Shown here: piece by piece, positions 46,003 to 59,070 of the stretch
Layout: every line of letters starts with the position of its first letter
How positions within the stretch are numbered: position 1 is the stretch's first letter
Assembly: GCA_019775845.1 (NCBI GenBank)
Contig: JADQAV010000059.1
Location: 62,001 to 126,000, forward strand
DNA: 64,000 bases
Direction of reading: 5' to 3'
From: Myrmaecium sp. VS I D KN 1
Lineage: Eukaryota; Ascomycota; Dothideomycetes; Valsariales; Valsariaceae
The notes under the pieces: generated by a model
Databases searched by the model: none
What the model was told of the DNA's origin: nothing
Seen by the model: the letters and a program-made list of their open reading frames with translations, nothing else
Position numbers and translations under genes: made by a program

Positions 46003-48217
46003 CCTATGCCCGCAGTTCACGCCGGCCTATTCCTCCGCGCGATCCTCCGCACTGGATGCACACCACCAGCAACGCTGAACAAGTCCGCGGATGTCACACC
46101 GGCGTGATTTACAGGCCTGAGAAGAAGTGTTTCGAGGACTGCGCGCGAGTTAGGGTATCAGTGGACAGCTGTAGATCATGAATCTGGAATTGCAGGTCAC
46201 GGCGATCCGGTTATGCAGAGGGTGCGGGACCAACTGTTCGGAATTGTTCTGTCAGTCTCAACCGTCTCCATACGCGTAGCAAGCAAGAATGAGTGTTTTC
46301 CGGGAGCCACGGCTGGATGGAGCTGCGGAAGCCCATCGGAGGTTGTCTGCAGCGGAGGATGAGTGGCTCGACTTACAGTCACGGGAGGTTCCGGAAGTCC
46401 TCCAGGCGCGACCGACAGGATGTCTGTATGATCGGTCGAAAGGCGCGAACCAGGAAACCACAAAGGGGAATGCGATAGAGCGCGGTCTTGACAGTCTGAA
46501 TGGTCGATGTGAGTGCAGGCGTGGCGCATTCGTCTGATCGTGGCAGGGTCGGGTAGTTAGGCGACGTAAACGAGTGTTCAGGACTAATCGCGATGGGATG
46601 GAAGGACGTTTACAAAGTGGTTGTCGAGAAAGCGACGGCCATAATCGCGAAGAACTCTGCAATCGTGGGCGTCGGTCCGTGGAACGATAGCGATGTCGCG
46701 AAGGATGCTCAGGGTGGTTGGTAGTTGCGGGCGGGATCTGCTGTGCTGGAGAGAGCCAAGCAAGGAATCGGGTGGGTTCCAGTCGGATGCTACCTAGGGC
46801 TGCCCAAAACAGAAAGGCTTAGTCATCCGGATAGTATATCAAGCTCGCCAACTTTTTTTTTCTTCACGTTCTTAGATCTTCTCACACACAAGCAACCCAC
46901 AACAGTTGTGGTTGATACGAACGTGCACTGCACTGCACAGTACCAGAGAATGGGATGATGGTGCCTTGTGCATCCTTCTCCGTGAAGGTGTCTTCCTCCA
47001 TGTTGCAACTAACATAAAGCTTCAATGCCCTGATCCTTTTGCGCAAGCCGGATCATTGATCGATCCTGTACAGGCCTCATTACTAGGTAAGTCTCTCCAG
47101 CATTTTGCGCACCGATGTCTTCCCGAGAGTCGCTTTGGGATGATGAAAATCACCTTCTTCTTTCATGTCTGAGTCGCCCTTGAAGAGAACGTTTCGGGTC
47201 ACTTTCGCAGGTGACCTGCTACTTGCCAGTACATTTTGTCTGACCTCCCTTACACAATCAACCTTGTCACGGAGCATTTCTTCTGCTTTTGACGGCATAT
47301 ACTAATAACTCAAAAGTCTTCGTAGATTCCCCCAATCATCGCAGCGGCATGTCGAGTTCTGGTAGTAGGCTGTCCCTATTACTCCGACCCCTCCGCACTG
47401 CCGATGATGGATCTCGTTCGAGTACAGTTTCATGGTGGACAGGGCCAAGTGGTTGCATAGCTTCGGTATCATCCGGCATAAGGAGATGCGGAGACTGCGG
47501 CATGTGTTCTGTCCACGCTTTTGCGCCATGTGCTACAAGTGTAAGTTGCACATTTTTCTTTTCAGCATGTCATATTCCATGATGAAAACCTTTCCACATT
47601 CGCAGTTTCCACGCTAGTCATCGCCTAGAACCCATTCTAGATGACGCTGAGCGGCAATTCTTCCTTGGATGTCTGAACTTTATACACAGCACTGCTTCAT
47701 CTCATCACCCGATCGAAATGAACCTTCGCTAACTTTTATGCCCAATAGGATTTCCCGCGGGATCATTGTAGTTTCATATGCACTTTAGATAGCTTTGCAA
47801 CATAGTGAATATATACTATCCTATCAGTTGACCAATTTTTCGTGTTACCTATCTGTGCCACAAGCTTGCAATAACATGTACTTTGTTTCGTAAAAGTATA
47901 TCATTATACCAGTATACGATTCGATCTTATTGAAATATGTAGGTTTCTATGATGCTGTCTCATTGGGCTGCAACATCGTCAAGAGGCTGTCTTACGAAGA
48001 CTGGTTTTCCGCGCGTTATCGATGCGTGCACGTGATCGGAGCTCCGACCCGCGGACGTCACCCCTCCCACCTAACCCAAGCTCCCTTGTCCATCATCCAG
48101 AGTGCTGTGCTACGACCACGGCCACAACCTTCGTCCTCGTGTTATATCTTGACATCACCACCTCGCCAACGGCAACCTCTACCTCCCTCATTTCTCGCGC
48201 CCACATCCGCTTCAACG
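46003..48217. other. divergent promoter region, ptaB / vma2
   Basis: A 2.2-kb spacer between divergent genes, probably including a long ptaB 5' leader. The part 47700-47930 is A+T-rich. Only short open frames occur and none is recognised. Confidence 0.5.
48029..48060 (+). promoter_or_regulatory. E-box and CRE-like elements upstream of vma2
   Basis: CACGTG (48029-48034) and GACGTCA (48054-48060) lie 160-190 bp upstream of the vma2 start codon. They match bHLH and bZIP factor sites respectively. Assignment rests on sequence and position only. Confidence 0.35.
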
Positions 48218-50164
<1,947 letters not shown>

Positions 50165-50919
50165 GAAGTCGGTGTCGGTGACGGTGACGGTGATGACGGC
50201 GGATGGGAGGGGAGGTACTAGGACGAATGGATGGATGTATCTACGTAACATCGCATGTCTTTTTCAACGCGAATATAAGGGAGCGCCGCATGAGGCTGTC
50301 TGTCCCTTGGAGAAATGGAAGATGATGTCTTTTTGTGTTTATTTGTTGGCTTCCTCTTTTTTTTCTGGCGGTGCATTTTGCGCTTTGACACGATATATAT
50401 ATAGAGTTGTGTCTGTGTAAGTGGGGGGGCAAGAATGTGATCCCTTTCCCTTGTTCTGTTGTGAGTTGTGTATGTATCATGTGTCAAGTTTTCTCGTGGA
50501 TTGAAAAGCAATGAGATGAGGATGGAAACCCAGAAGTAAAATAGTGAGAGGGAAAAAAAAAACCATGAAGGGGAGGAATGAGAAAAAAAGGGAAGAGAGG
50601 GGAATGAAAGGGAAGAGTTATAGTTTCGCTGTCTCCCCCTCCTTTTTCCTTTTATTATGATTTTCCTTTTCTTTTTTCTTTATTGATGGCGTCAAGACGG
50701 GCTCTGCTCTGCACGGAGGTACCTAGGAGTAGGTAATCAGAAGCCAGTGCTGTTTACCCTTATAAACCAACATAAGAGGAGCTGGATATATGCTTTGAAT
50801 ACATATACAGTATCCGCTTTGATACAGCGGAGATCAACGGAAAAGTTTCTTTTCGTTTTCCTGAAGAAACCCACTCCACCATCCTTAATCATGCCGCCCC
50901 TCCCATGCTCTTCCAACGC
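50165..50919. other. convergent 3' flanks, vma2 / methyltransferase
   Basis: A/T-rich 3' untranslated sequence with purine-rich runs (50540-50620). No gene is seen. Confidence 0.6.
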
Positions 50920-52380
50920 TTAAACATCCTTCCTCTTCTCCTCCTTCTCCTTCTCATGCTCCTTCCCCTCCATCTCCCTCTCCCCCTCCCCAACCCTCCA
51001 CCCAACAACCCAATTCATCCACCCCAGCGGCCACGAATGACACCGCCTCCCGCCCTCCAAAACCCAGTCCCCCACCCGCACGCGTCGGACCACCGTCCCA
51101 TCAGGCGCGTACCTGCGCTGTTCGGGCGGCACCTGCGCGGGCGCAAGGCCCTGGGCGCGGGCCACCATGTCGCGGACCTCAGGCCACTCGTACGTGCGCA
51201 GGCAGCTGACGAGGCCATCCCAGACGAGGGTGAGGGGCAGGATGGGGATGGCGTAGGTGAAGAGGAGGGTGAGTGGGTCGCGCCAGAACCAGAGGGGCGT
51301 GACGAGCAGGAGGAGGGGCAGGTCGGCGAGGAGGAGGAGGATGGAGGCGAGGCGGCGGTCTTGCAGCTCCACCAGGGCGAGGGCGGAGGCGGTGGCGGTG
51401 CTGCTGTGCAGGAGGGCGGAGGCGGGACCCGGGGAGAAGTGGTGGAAGGAGAGGGCGAGGTGGTGGAGGGAGGGTCCGGGGAGGGCGAGGAGGGTGGGTG
51501 GGGGCGAGGTTGCGTCGACGGGGTGCCCGAGGTAGGTGATGTGGGGGTTGTGGGCGGCGTGGTGGCGCCATTGGGGGAGGTGGGGTTGGAGGTCGGTGAG
51601 GACGAAGGGGAGGGGCGGTTGGTGCTGGGCGGCGCGTCGGGCGTTGAGGGTGGCGCAGATGTGAGGGGTCGGTCCTGGAAGAGAGATGCGAGGTCAGGTT
51701 AGTGGTTGCGGAAAGGGGAGCGGGATGGCTTACCGCCGCCGCCGGAGCAGAAGTCGATGACGCGGATCGGCCGGCTGGCGGGCGGGATCTGCTCCAGGGT
51801 GTCGTGGATGAGCTGGGCGGCGAGCTCGGCGGGAGCTTGCTTCTGCACCAGCGGGAGCCGGTGCGTCCACTGGGCCGTGAGCATGGCCTGGCAGCGGCGG
51901 CGGAGGAAAGCCGGGTACCTGCCATCTCTGCCGTTAGCTGCATCACTGGAGATAGACGGCTCAACAGGGGATTGATCACTCACCACTCCTGATCACACAG
52001 CTCAAAGAGATGCAGCCGCCTCGGCGTCACAGGCACGTTGATCGCACGGCCAACGCGATTACACCAGTCGACGAACCGTCTCCACGCCGACCGGCTGCTG
52101 GTGGTCGCGGGTGCCATGCTCGCTGCCTCTCCTGGCTGGCTCTGTTGGTGAGGCTCGGCGGACGCTGGTAGGTCATCAATCAGCTTCCAATTCAACTCCG
52201 GCTTAGCTTCCGCGTCAACGTACCTGTACTTTCGTTCACCTTCGTCCCGCCAATCGGTGGACCGGCGGAGTACGATCGCAACGTGACAAGTGGTCTGGAT
52301 GAAGGAGGAAGTAGTAGTAGTAGAGACCGAAGAGATGGCGCAGGTCGTCTCCGGAACGACGTCGCGGCACGGAAGCTCAT
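50920..52380 (-). CDS. SAM methyltransferase with mitochondrial leader and hydrophobic C-terminus
   Basis: Four exons: 52380-52224, 52164-51984, 51918-51734, 51674-50920, giving 425 residues. Exon 1 encodes an Arg/Ser/Leu-rich leader (MSFRAATSFRRRPAPSLRS.. ending LRSYSAG) typical of a mitochondrial presequence; it joins exon 2 in frame across a 59-nt intron. If exon 1 is not used, translation could begin at 52117 (MAPATTSS). Motif I of class I methyltransferases reads IRVIDFCSGGGPTP, assembled across the exon 3/4 junction. LTDLQPHLPQW is the likely acidic motif II region. Two hydrophobic stretches near residues 283-305 and 310-335 suggest membrane attachment, and the extreme C-terminus is Glu/Lys-rich. 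Substrate unknown; a lipid or quinone substrate would suit a membrane enzyme, but that is inference. Confidence 0.78.
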
Positions 52381-53619
52381 GCCCAGGTCGAGGTGGGGAA
52401 GCGCTTAAAAGGGCCCAGGACCGCGAAAGGGCGCGAGCGCAGTGGGAAAGATGGAGAGACGTCGATAATAGTAGAGGTATACCGTTCGAAGGAAAAAAAG
52501 AGGAGAAGGATAGGTAAAGACGAGGAAGGAAGCAGCACTGTCTGTATATACGGTACAGTCCTGGAGTAGCTATTAGTTCTCCACGTTATGTGAGGAATAC
52601 TACAACGTGAGATGGAATTTGTCAAACGCGCAAAGCTAAGGTAGCAGAAAAGCACTGATGGATCGAGTACTGGCGATGAGGAAGAGGATGATGGTGATGG
52701 GTAAAGTAAGCTCGATCACCAGCATCGAGGGTGGTGGTGGTAAGTATTCCAGTAATATAATAGGAGCCTGAGGTCAACAGCGATAAGATACAGTGAGCTA
52801 AAAGAGCAAACCCTATCTAATAACTATGGAAATACAGGAAAAACCGACAAACCAATAAAAACCAAACATGTTTCCGTGTAATATTCATAATATACATATG
52901 TAGTTCTACGTGGATATATATGAAATTAGATTCCCAATCCAAAGTCAACTAGATAAATAAACAGATAGCTAGATGGAAAAAACCATCGATCGATCGATCC
53001 ATAGATTCGTAGAAATATATAGTCAGATATCATACTCATATCCCAGTACTAGCAGTAGCAGCATCCATCCAATCTCCCACACCACCCGTCCACATCCGCC
53101 CTCTGATATAATTCTCTGCAAGACACCCTTTTCAAGGACGAAAAGGGTGAAGAGGAAGAAAAAAAACATGTCGAAAAGAACAACGTTGGAAACCAGGCCC
53201 CCAAGAGGAATCTGCATTCCTTTCTCTCCGCTGTTTCCCTCTGTCTGCGAACCCCGTGTCCCTGTAACATTGACCGGCACTCTCTTCACCTCCCGATCCT
53301 CCGCAGGTGTGCGTCTCCATCGTCACCCCATTCTTCCTTCTGATGCTTGTCTTCATCATACATCATCGCTCATCAGTCATCGATGTGCATTCCTCGTGTG
53401 AGGACCAAAACTGTCCGCACCAGCGGGCACGGCCGAGGTGATTGTTCGATGGAGGGAGACAGGTAGGTTCATCAGTCCATGGGGAAATGTGACCACGGAA
53501 AAAGAGAATTGTCGCTCGTCCGTGGAAGGATGTCTGCGGTAACCCAATCTGCCCTTCTCCACAAATTCCAAAGGGGCGGGAACGAAAAAAGTTATCCCCA
53601 TGAAAGGAGGTAACACCCC
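52381..53619. other. methyltransferase promoter / 3' flank of Ser-rich gene
   Basis: A+T-rich in 52740-53000, with a short ATCG repeat near 52984-52998. No gene is supported; open frames are short. Confidence 0.5.
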
Positions 53620-54768
53620 TCAACTCCCCCCCGCGCCCCCGGCGCCGGTGCCGCTACCCCCCAAACTCCTCTCCTCCATCCCCGATGCAGCGGAAGCAGT
53701 AGCCACCGACGAAGCACAGTCCCTCCCAATCGGACCGAGCGTCCAGACCCACTGCCTCCGCCGTTTCCGCCGGCCGGCGACGGGCGTTTGCGGACAGCCG
53801 CCGGCAGCAGAAGAGGAGGAGGAACCCGAGTCGGAGTCGGAGTCGCTGTCTGTTTCGGGCTCTGAGGAGTCGGAGTCGCGTTTCTCGCCTGCGCGGGGCG
53901 AGTGGGTTGTGCTTGTGCTCGTGTTTGTGTTTGTGCTTGGTGGTTTGGTGGAGGAGGTGGGGTGGTGGGGGGAAGATGAGGATGAGGAGGGGGTGGAGGT
54001 GCGGATGGAGTGGGATTCGGTGGGGTGTTCGGAGTGGGTTGGTGACTGTGTCTTTGAGGATGATGAGGAGGAGGTGTCGGTGGAGACGGAGGAGACGGAG
54101 GAGATGGAGGAGGAGAGGTCCGAGTGCGCCAGGATGTACTTGGTCGTTTTGATCTCCTCGTCTAGTGGGGTGCGGAAGGACACCCGCTTTTGCACGGGGA
54201 ACATGGGCCGGGTCGAGGACGTCATCTTGCGTTGCCGGACGGATGGCAGAGGGCTGTTGGTGAGGATGGAGAGCTGGTTGCGGGGGAGCTGGTACGGGAC
54301 TTTGATCGTTCCGGACTCAGAAGAGGAGGATGGGGATGAAGTGGTAGCAGATCCTCGGGTCGAGGCAGATGTCGGGGTGGTGGTGATGGAGAAGTGAGCA
54401 GTGGATCCCTGGCTGGCCGAGCTGTCGATGGATAATCGCGGTTTGGATGGTTTCTCTGTTGCTGGCGCGGATGAAATCGGTGGCTCATAGGCGTTGCTGA
54501 AGGTGTTTCTGACCGTCGGGGAGACGGCGGAGAGGGTGTCTAGTCGCAAGCTCGCTGCTCTGCCAAACACTCTGGTCTGGTCGGTGTCCAGGGTCAACTT
54601 GGGCCGTCGAGAGTGAGGTACGGGCGCGGAGGAAGGAAGGGAGCGCCGCTGCAGCGGCGGGGGAGGTAATATGGCCAGCGAGGCGGTCATGGTGGAGGGT
54701 GCGAAGTGTTCATGGGACTGCTGGGCAAAGGTGGACTGTGACATAGGGTACGGGATGGCGAGCATCAT
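53620..54768 (-). CDS. Ser-rich protein with PP1-docking (RVxF) motif
   Basis: Intronless, 382 residues from the first ATG in frame (MMLAIPYPM). The protein is dominated by Ser, Thr and Pro. Two ordered-looking blocks stand out: MFPVQKRVSFRTPLDEEIKTTKYILAHSDL split over residues 189-218, and a basic-aromatic C-terminal block GRRKRRRQWVWTLGPIG (about 332-348). KRVSF (194-198) is a canonical RVxF docking motif for the catalytic subunit of protein phosphatase 1, and it is followed by a conserved-looking acidic/Lys segment. I infer a PP1 regulatory or targeting subunit, possibly nuclear because of RRKRRR. No enzyme domain is visible, and I cannot name the family. Confidence 0.7.
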   Translation of the reverse strand: MMLAIPYPMSQSTFAQQSHEHFAPSTMTASLAILPPPPLQRRSLPSSAPVPHSRRPKLTLDTDQTRVFGRAASLRLDTLSAVSPTVRNTFSNAYEPPISSAPATEKPSKPRLSIDSSASQGSTAHFSITTTPTSASTRGSATTSSPSSSSESGTIKVPYQLPRNQLSILTNSPLPSVRQRKMTSSTRPMFPVQKRVSFRTPLDEEIKTTKYILAHSDLSSSISSVSSVSTDTSSSSSSKTQSPTHSEHPTESHSIRTSTPSSSSSSPHHPTSSTKPPSTNTNTSTSTTHSPRAGEKRDSDSSEPETDSDSDSDSGSSSSSAAGGCPQTPVAGRRKRRRQWVWTLGPIGRDCASSVATASAASGMEERSLGGSGTGAGGAGGS

Positions 54769-56243
54769 GTGCGATCCGGTCCGGTTAAAGACGAAGGTGG
54801 ACAGGGCCGAGAGTGAGTAAAGTCCGCGCAAGCCGAGCGCTGAGGGAGGTTTCTTTCCTTGATGGGTAGAGAGAGGCGTGGGCGGCGGTGGTGGGTGTGG
54901 TCTCGTATTCCGCACCGGGGCGCAGGCACCGTCGTCAGCAGGGCCGTCCCAAGGTGGTCTTGGAGGGGTGGCAGGTGACGGGGACGGTGGTGGAGTGGAT
55001 CAGCGATATATATGAGGAGCAAGACACGCCGGCACCGGGACGAGGCAGGAGGCAGACGGCGGAATCCGTGAGACAAGGCTGTTCCAAGCTAAGGAGAGCG
55101 TTGCAGTAGTCGAGGAGAGAGGAGGATGATGATGGTGGTGATGAGGAAGAGAAGAAGGAGGTGATGATGGAAGAGGAGGGTCAAGGTGGGAGGAGAGGAG
55201 AGCAGCGGGAGGTTCCCGTCTCGAATGCATGGCGGTTGCGGGGTGCTTTTGAGCGATGGACGGAGGGGAATTGCCCGGGGGCGATGATGGGCGCGATGGG
55301 CGCAATGGGCGATGGTGATGGGGAACGGCGGGCGGGAAGGCAAGGGAAGGGGCGCTCTGGCGCTACCAAAAACGCTTCCAACGCCAGGCCGGGCCAACGC
55401 CAGACGCTACTGGGCCCTGAGGGGAAACGAAGACCCTGGGCGCACGCGGCTTTCTGCGCTTTCTGCACGCCCAACCCGGCTGATCGAGCTTGCTGCTTTG
55501 CTATTCTTAGATTTCCACCCGTTCCTCTTCCTCCACTCCACCTCTCCATTCCTCCACTCCCGGCCATCTCCACGCCGCCTTTCTGGCTCGTTCCGCTACT
55601 TCCCTTCGCGCCCGCACGCCCTCACTATTTGTACAATATACCGCCGCTCTATTTACCGCCCTCACCTGGCTCTCTTTCTCTTCGTTACGTTCCAGGGGCG
55701 GTGGCAACGCGCCAGAAGTAGAAGCAGAAGTCCCTTCCGTACGATATCAATAACCTATCGTACGGACGGCCTCACCACACATCTCTGCCTTCTTGGCTTT
55801 CTTTCATCGTGAGTCAGGATCTTACCTTACCTCCCTTACCTTCGCACTTGGCGGCGTGCGCGTCGATATTTGGTATACATATGCGCTGTACTTTATCGTA
55901 CATACCATCGACGTCGAGGAAAGCGTAGGCGGCCACCAGCTCTGCCCGAATCACTGTGGCGGTACCAAGTAGAGTACATGAACACCCTCCAGCTGCAAAC
56001 CATCACCACCATCACCACAACCACCAGCATCATCACTATCTAAATACCACAACCGCCTCTCCCACCCTCCCTTGTCTCAGGTGTTCGGTTCAAAGAACGC
56101 TCTTTGGCTCCCCTCCTTCAACCCCCCCTCCTCACCCCTCCCCTCCCCTCCGCTTGCTTGCCGCCCGCGTGCCAACCGCACCCTGAAGAAGCCCCAGGCC
56201 GGCGAACTCCACCCCAGACACCTCAATCCCTAATGCGGGCGAC
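54769..56243. other. divergent promoter region, Ser-rich gene / polymerase iota
   Basis: GC-rich 1.5-kb spacer. Overlapping open frames on both strands (up to 186 codons) are simple Arg/Ser/Pro or Gly/Arg sequence and not credible. No defined element is assigned. Confidence 0.5.
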
Positions 56244-58975
56244 ATGGACGGCCAGCTGCAAAGGAAAGCGCTGCAGGCCAGAATCATCTTGCACTTTGTC
56301 AGTACCATCCATCCACCCTTGACTTGCACCTGTCCCCTGTCCCCTGCACCTGCTCCCTGTATGTACCTTCACCTGCCCGTATCCAGCCAGTCACTTCGCT
56401 TCCCTCGTCAGTCCCCTTGTTTTTCTCTCCAAGTCCCACCGTCCCGTCCCACTCCCGCCGTCTTGCGGCATACCGGTGACAGCCGAAGTGGGGCCGGAGC
56501 GGGTCATCGGATGGGAATGGAATGAAACCCTCTCGCGCATCTGCTTTGCCTGCCTGCCTGATGGTTGTTGTCTTTTTTCCTATTCCTGCAAACAGCATGT
56601 CGTACCGCTTGACGGCTGCCGTGCAGTGGACTCGCTTCTGACAGATTCATCTTGCCCTTTCAGGATTACGTACGTTCGGTCCACGACCAATCTTTCGGTT
56701 TGGGGGATCTCAGCTGAATCAGCCCGGTGTTAATAACCCGCGGCTCGTGTTCAGGATTGCTTCTATGCCTCCGTCTTCGAGGCCGAGACGCCGGCCCTCC
56801 GTGCGCTGCCGCTCGCCGTCCAGCAGAAACAAATCGTCGTAACATGTAACTACGTCGCGAGAGAGCGGGTAAGTACGAAGAAGTTGAAACCCTCGGATCG
56901 GCTGTCGGGCCCTCCACCGCAGCTCATCCTCCCACATACGAAATGACCCACTCCTGTTTCCCCTCCGATCACGTCGTGTTGCAACTGCTGACCGTCCCGA
57001 CACTCACGACTGCTGCGGCAGGGCTTGCGCAAACTGCAGCTGATCCAGCACGCGAAGCAGATCTGCCCGGACCTCGTCATCGTCCTCGGCGAAGACCTCA
57101 CCCGCTTTCGCAACGCCTCCAAGCAGCTCTACAACTTCATCCGGTCCTTCTCGTGGAGCGGTCGGGTCGAGCGACTCGGTTTGGATGAGGTATGTGTTAT
57201 ACAATAGGTGGTATGTGCATGTCAGCACGTACGAGGCCCTCACAGCCTCCCCGCCGATGATCCAACAACGATCTTCGCCCTTCCCCCATGACTCGTCATC
57301 GCTCCCGGACCACCGCCTGCCTGTTCCTAACCGCAACCTCCAACAGGTCTTTCTGGACGTAACCGACCTCGTCGACTACAACCTCGAGCTGCTAAATCGG
57401 GATGATCTGCCACACTCCTTCTTCTGCCTCTCCAAAACCGACCCCACCGTCGGGTTCAGCTACGATGCCTCCGCCGTCACCGGCAACACGTATCCTCCTC
57501 GCCACGAGCGCCCCGACCCCCATCTCACGGATCGCCGCGCAACCACCGCCCCGGAAACCGAAGCCACCGCTCTCATTCACGATCCTCTCGCGCTCCGCCT
57601 CACCCTCGCCTCCCACCTCGCCCAGCACATCCGCCATGCGCTGGAGGAGCAGAAAGGCTACACGGCCACCGTGGGCGTGTCGACCTCGAAGCTGCTCGCG
57701 AAGCTCGTCGGCAACGTGAAGAAGCCCCGGAGCCAAACGACCCTGCTGCCCCCCTACGCCCTCCCCACCGATTCCGACGCCGACTCCGACTCCCTCCCGC
57801 ACCCGCCCAGCAACTTGACCGCCTTCCTCGACGCCCACGAGATCGGCAAGATCCCGGGGATCGGCGTCACGATCGCGCGGAAGCTGCGCGCCTACGTCCT
57901 CGACCACGGACCAACGGGCGGAGTCGTCCGCTCCGCGGTCCTGCTCCGCTCCTCCGCCCGAGACGCCCAGGATGGGCAGACGGAGCCGGAGGAGGCGGAG
58001 CAGGAGCATCAGCAGACAGAACAGTACGACCACCCCCCAGTTCTGGTCCGCGACGTGCGCACGCACCCCTCCCTCTCCCCCTCCATCCTTGAAACCCTCC
58101 TCGCCGGGCCGGGCGCGGCACGCGGCATCGGCCGACGCATTTGGCACCTCCTCCACGGCCTCGACGCCGCCGACGTCCAACCCACCCGCGCCTTCCCCCG
58201 CCAGATCAGCGTCGAGGACTCGTACCGCGGCCTCACCAGCCTGCGGGATGTCGACGCCGCACTTACCGCCTTGAGTCGGAGTCTGCTGCGGCGGATGGAG
58301 GATGAGCTGCTCGATGACGACGAGCCGGAAGTCGGGCAGCAGCGGCGTTGGCTCGCGACCCCGCGCTCGCTGCGCTTGAGCACCCGGCCTCGGCGGCCCC
58401 CGCCCTCCGGGCCAGAGCGAAACGAGCGTACCTACGCCCCCTCGCGCCGCACCTCCCGCTCCATCCCTTGTCCCGCGTGGCTCTTCCACCTGCACGTCCC
58501 GATTGAGGCCCGCGCCGAGCGCATGGTGCGGGAGTGCTTGGTGCCGTTGTTTCGTCGGTTGCATCCTCCGTCGGGCGGGTGGGAGCTGAGTTTGCTTAAT
58601 GTGGCGGTGATGGGGATGGGTGAGGGTGCTGTGGTGACTGGGAGGGGGTTGGGGGGGTGGTTGGGTGGTGGGGGGCTGCATTCGCGGGGTGATGAGGATG
58701 ATCATCTGCACCAGTCGCTTTCGCGGAACGGTGGCGGTGGTGGTGACGGTGACGGTGAGGTCGTCGCTGCTGCTGCTGAGGTGGTCAATGGAGGAGGGGA
58801 GGATATGTGGATTGAAGAAGAAAATGAGGAGTTAGAGCTAGATGACGAGGTCGACGCGGATGAAGAGGAGGAAGAGGAGGAGCACTCCCCCCTCACCCGC
58901 TGCCCCCGCTGCGGCGCCCGGATGCCGGATTTCGCCAGGGCGGCGCACGAGAGGTTCCACGCGTTTGGGGATTGA
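56244..58975 (+). CDS. DNA polymerase iota (Y-family) with C-terminal UBZ finger
   Basis: Five exons: 56244-56297, 56664-56669, 56755-56868, 57022-57189, 57347-58975, giving 656 residues. The N-terminus reads IILHF-DY-DCFYASVFE, the Y-family motif I. PLAVQQKQIVVTCNYVARERGLRKLQLI and VIVLGEDLTRFR match polymerase iota rather than eta or kappa, and VERLGLDEVFLDVTD supplies the second acidic motif. The little-finger region follows (VGVSTSKLLAKLVGN, helix-hairpin-helix IPGIGVTIARKL). After low-complexity Gly- and Glu/Asp-rich segments, the tail has C-x2-C-x11-H-x3-H (CPRC..HERFH), a ubiquitin-binding UBZ-type finger. It is an error-prone translesion polymerase acting at stalled forks. Exon 2 is a 6-nt micro-exon (DY). 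The first donor is GTCAGT, a weak form. Confidence 0.88.
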
Positions 58976-59022
58976 TTGATTGATTGATGAATGGATGGGT
59001 TGCGGTGGGGGGAAGAAGAGAA

Positions 59023-59069
<47 letters not shown>

Positions 59070-59070
59070 A
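58968..59070. repeat. (GATT)n over the stop codon, then (CT)n
   Basis: Four GATT units (58968-58987) overlap the polymerase iota stop codon. About 40 bp later, a (CT)n run of some 45 bp with one interruption spans 59025-59069. Confidence 0.85.

Noticed and set aside
51179-51979. 266-codon Pro/Arg-rich frame within the methyltransferase
   Set aside because: It overlaps the correct frame and crosses two of its introns; composition is that of a frame-shifted GC-rich gene.
57392-58711. 439-codon reverse open frame opposite polymerase iota
   Set aside because: Same composition effect; the forward frame carries clear polymerase motifs.
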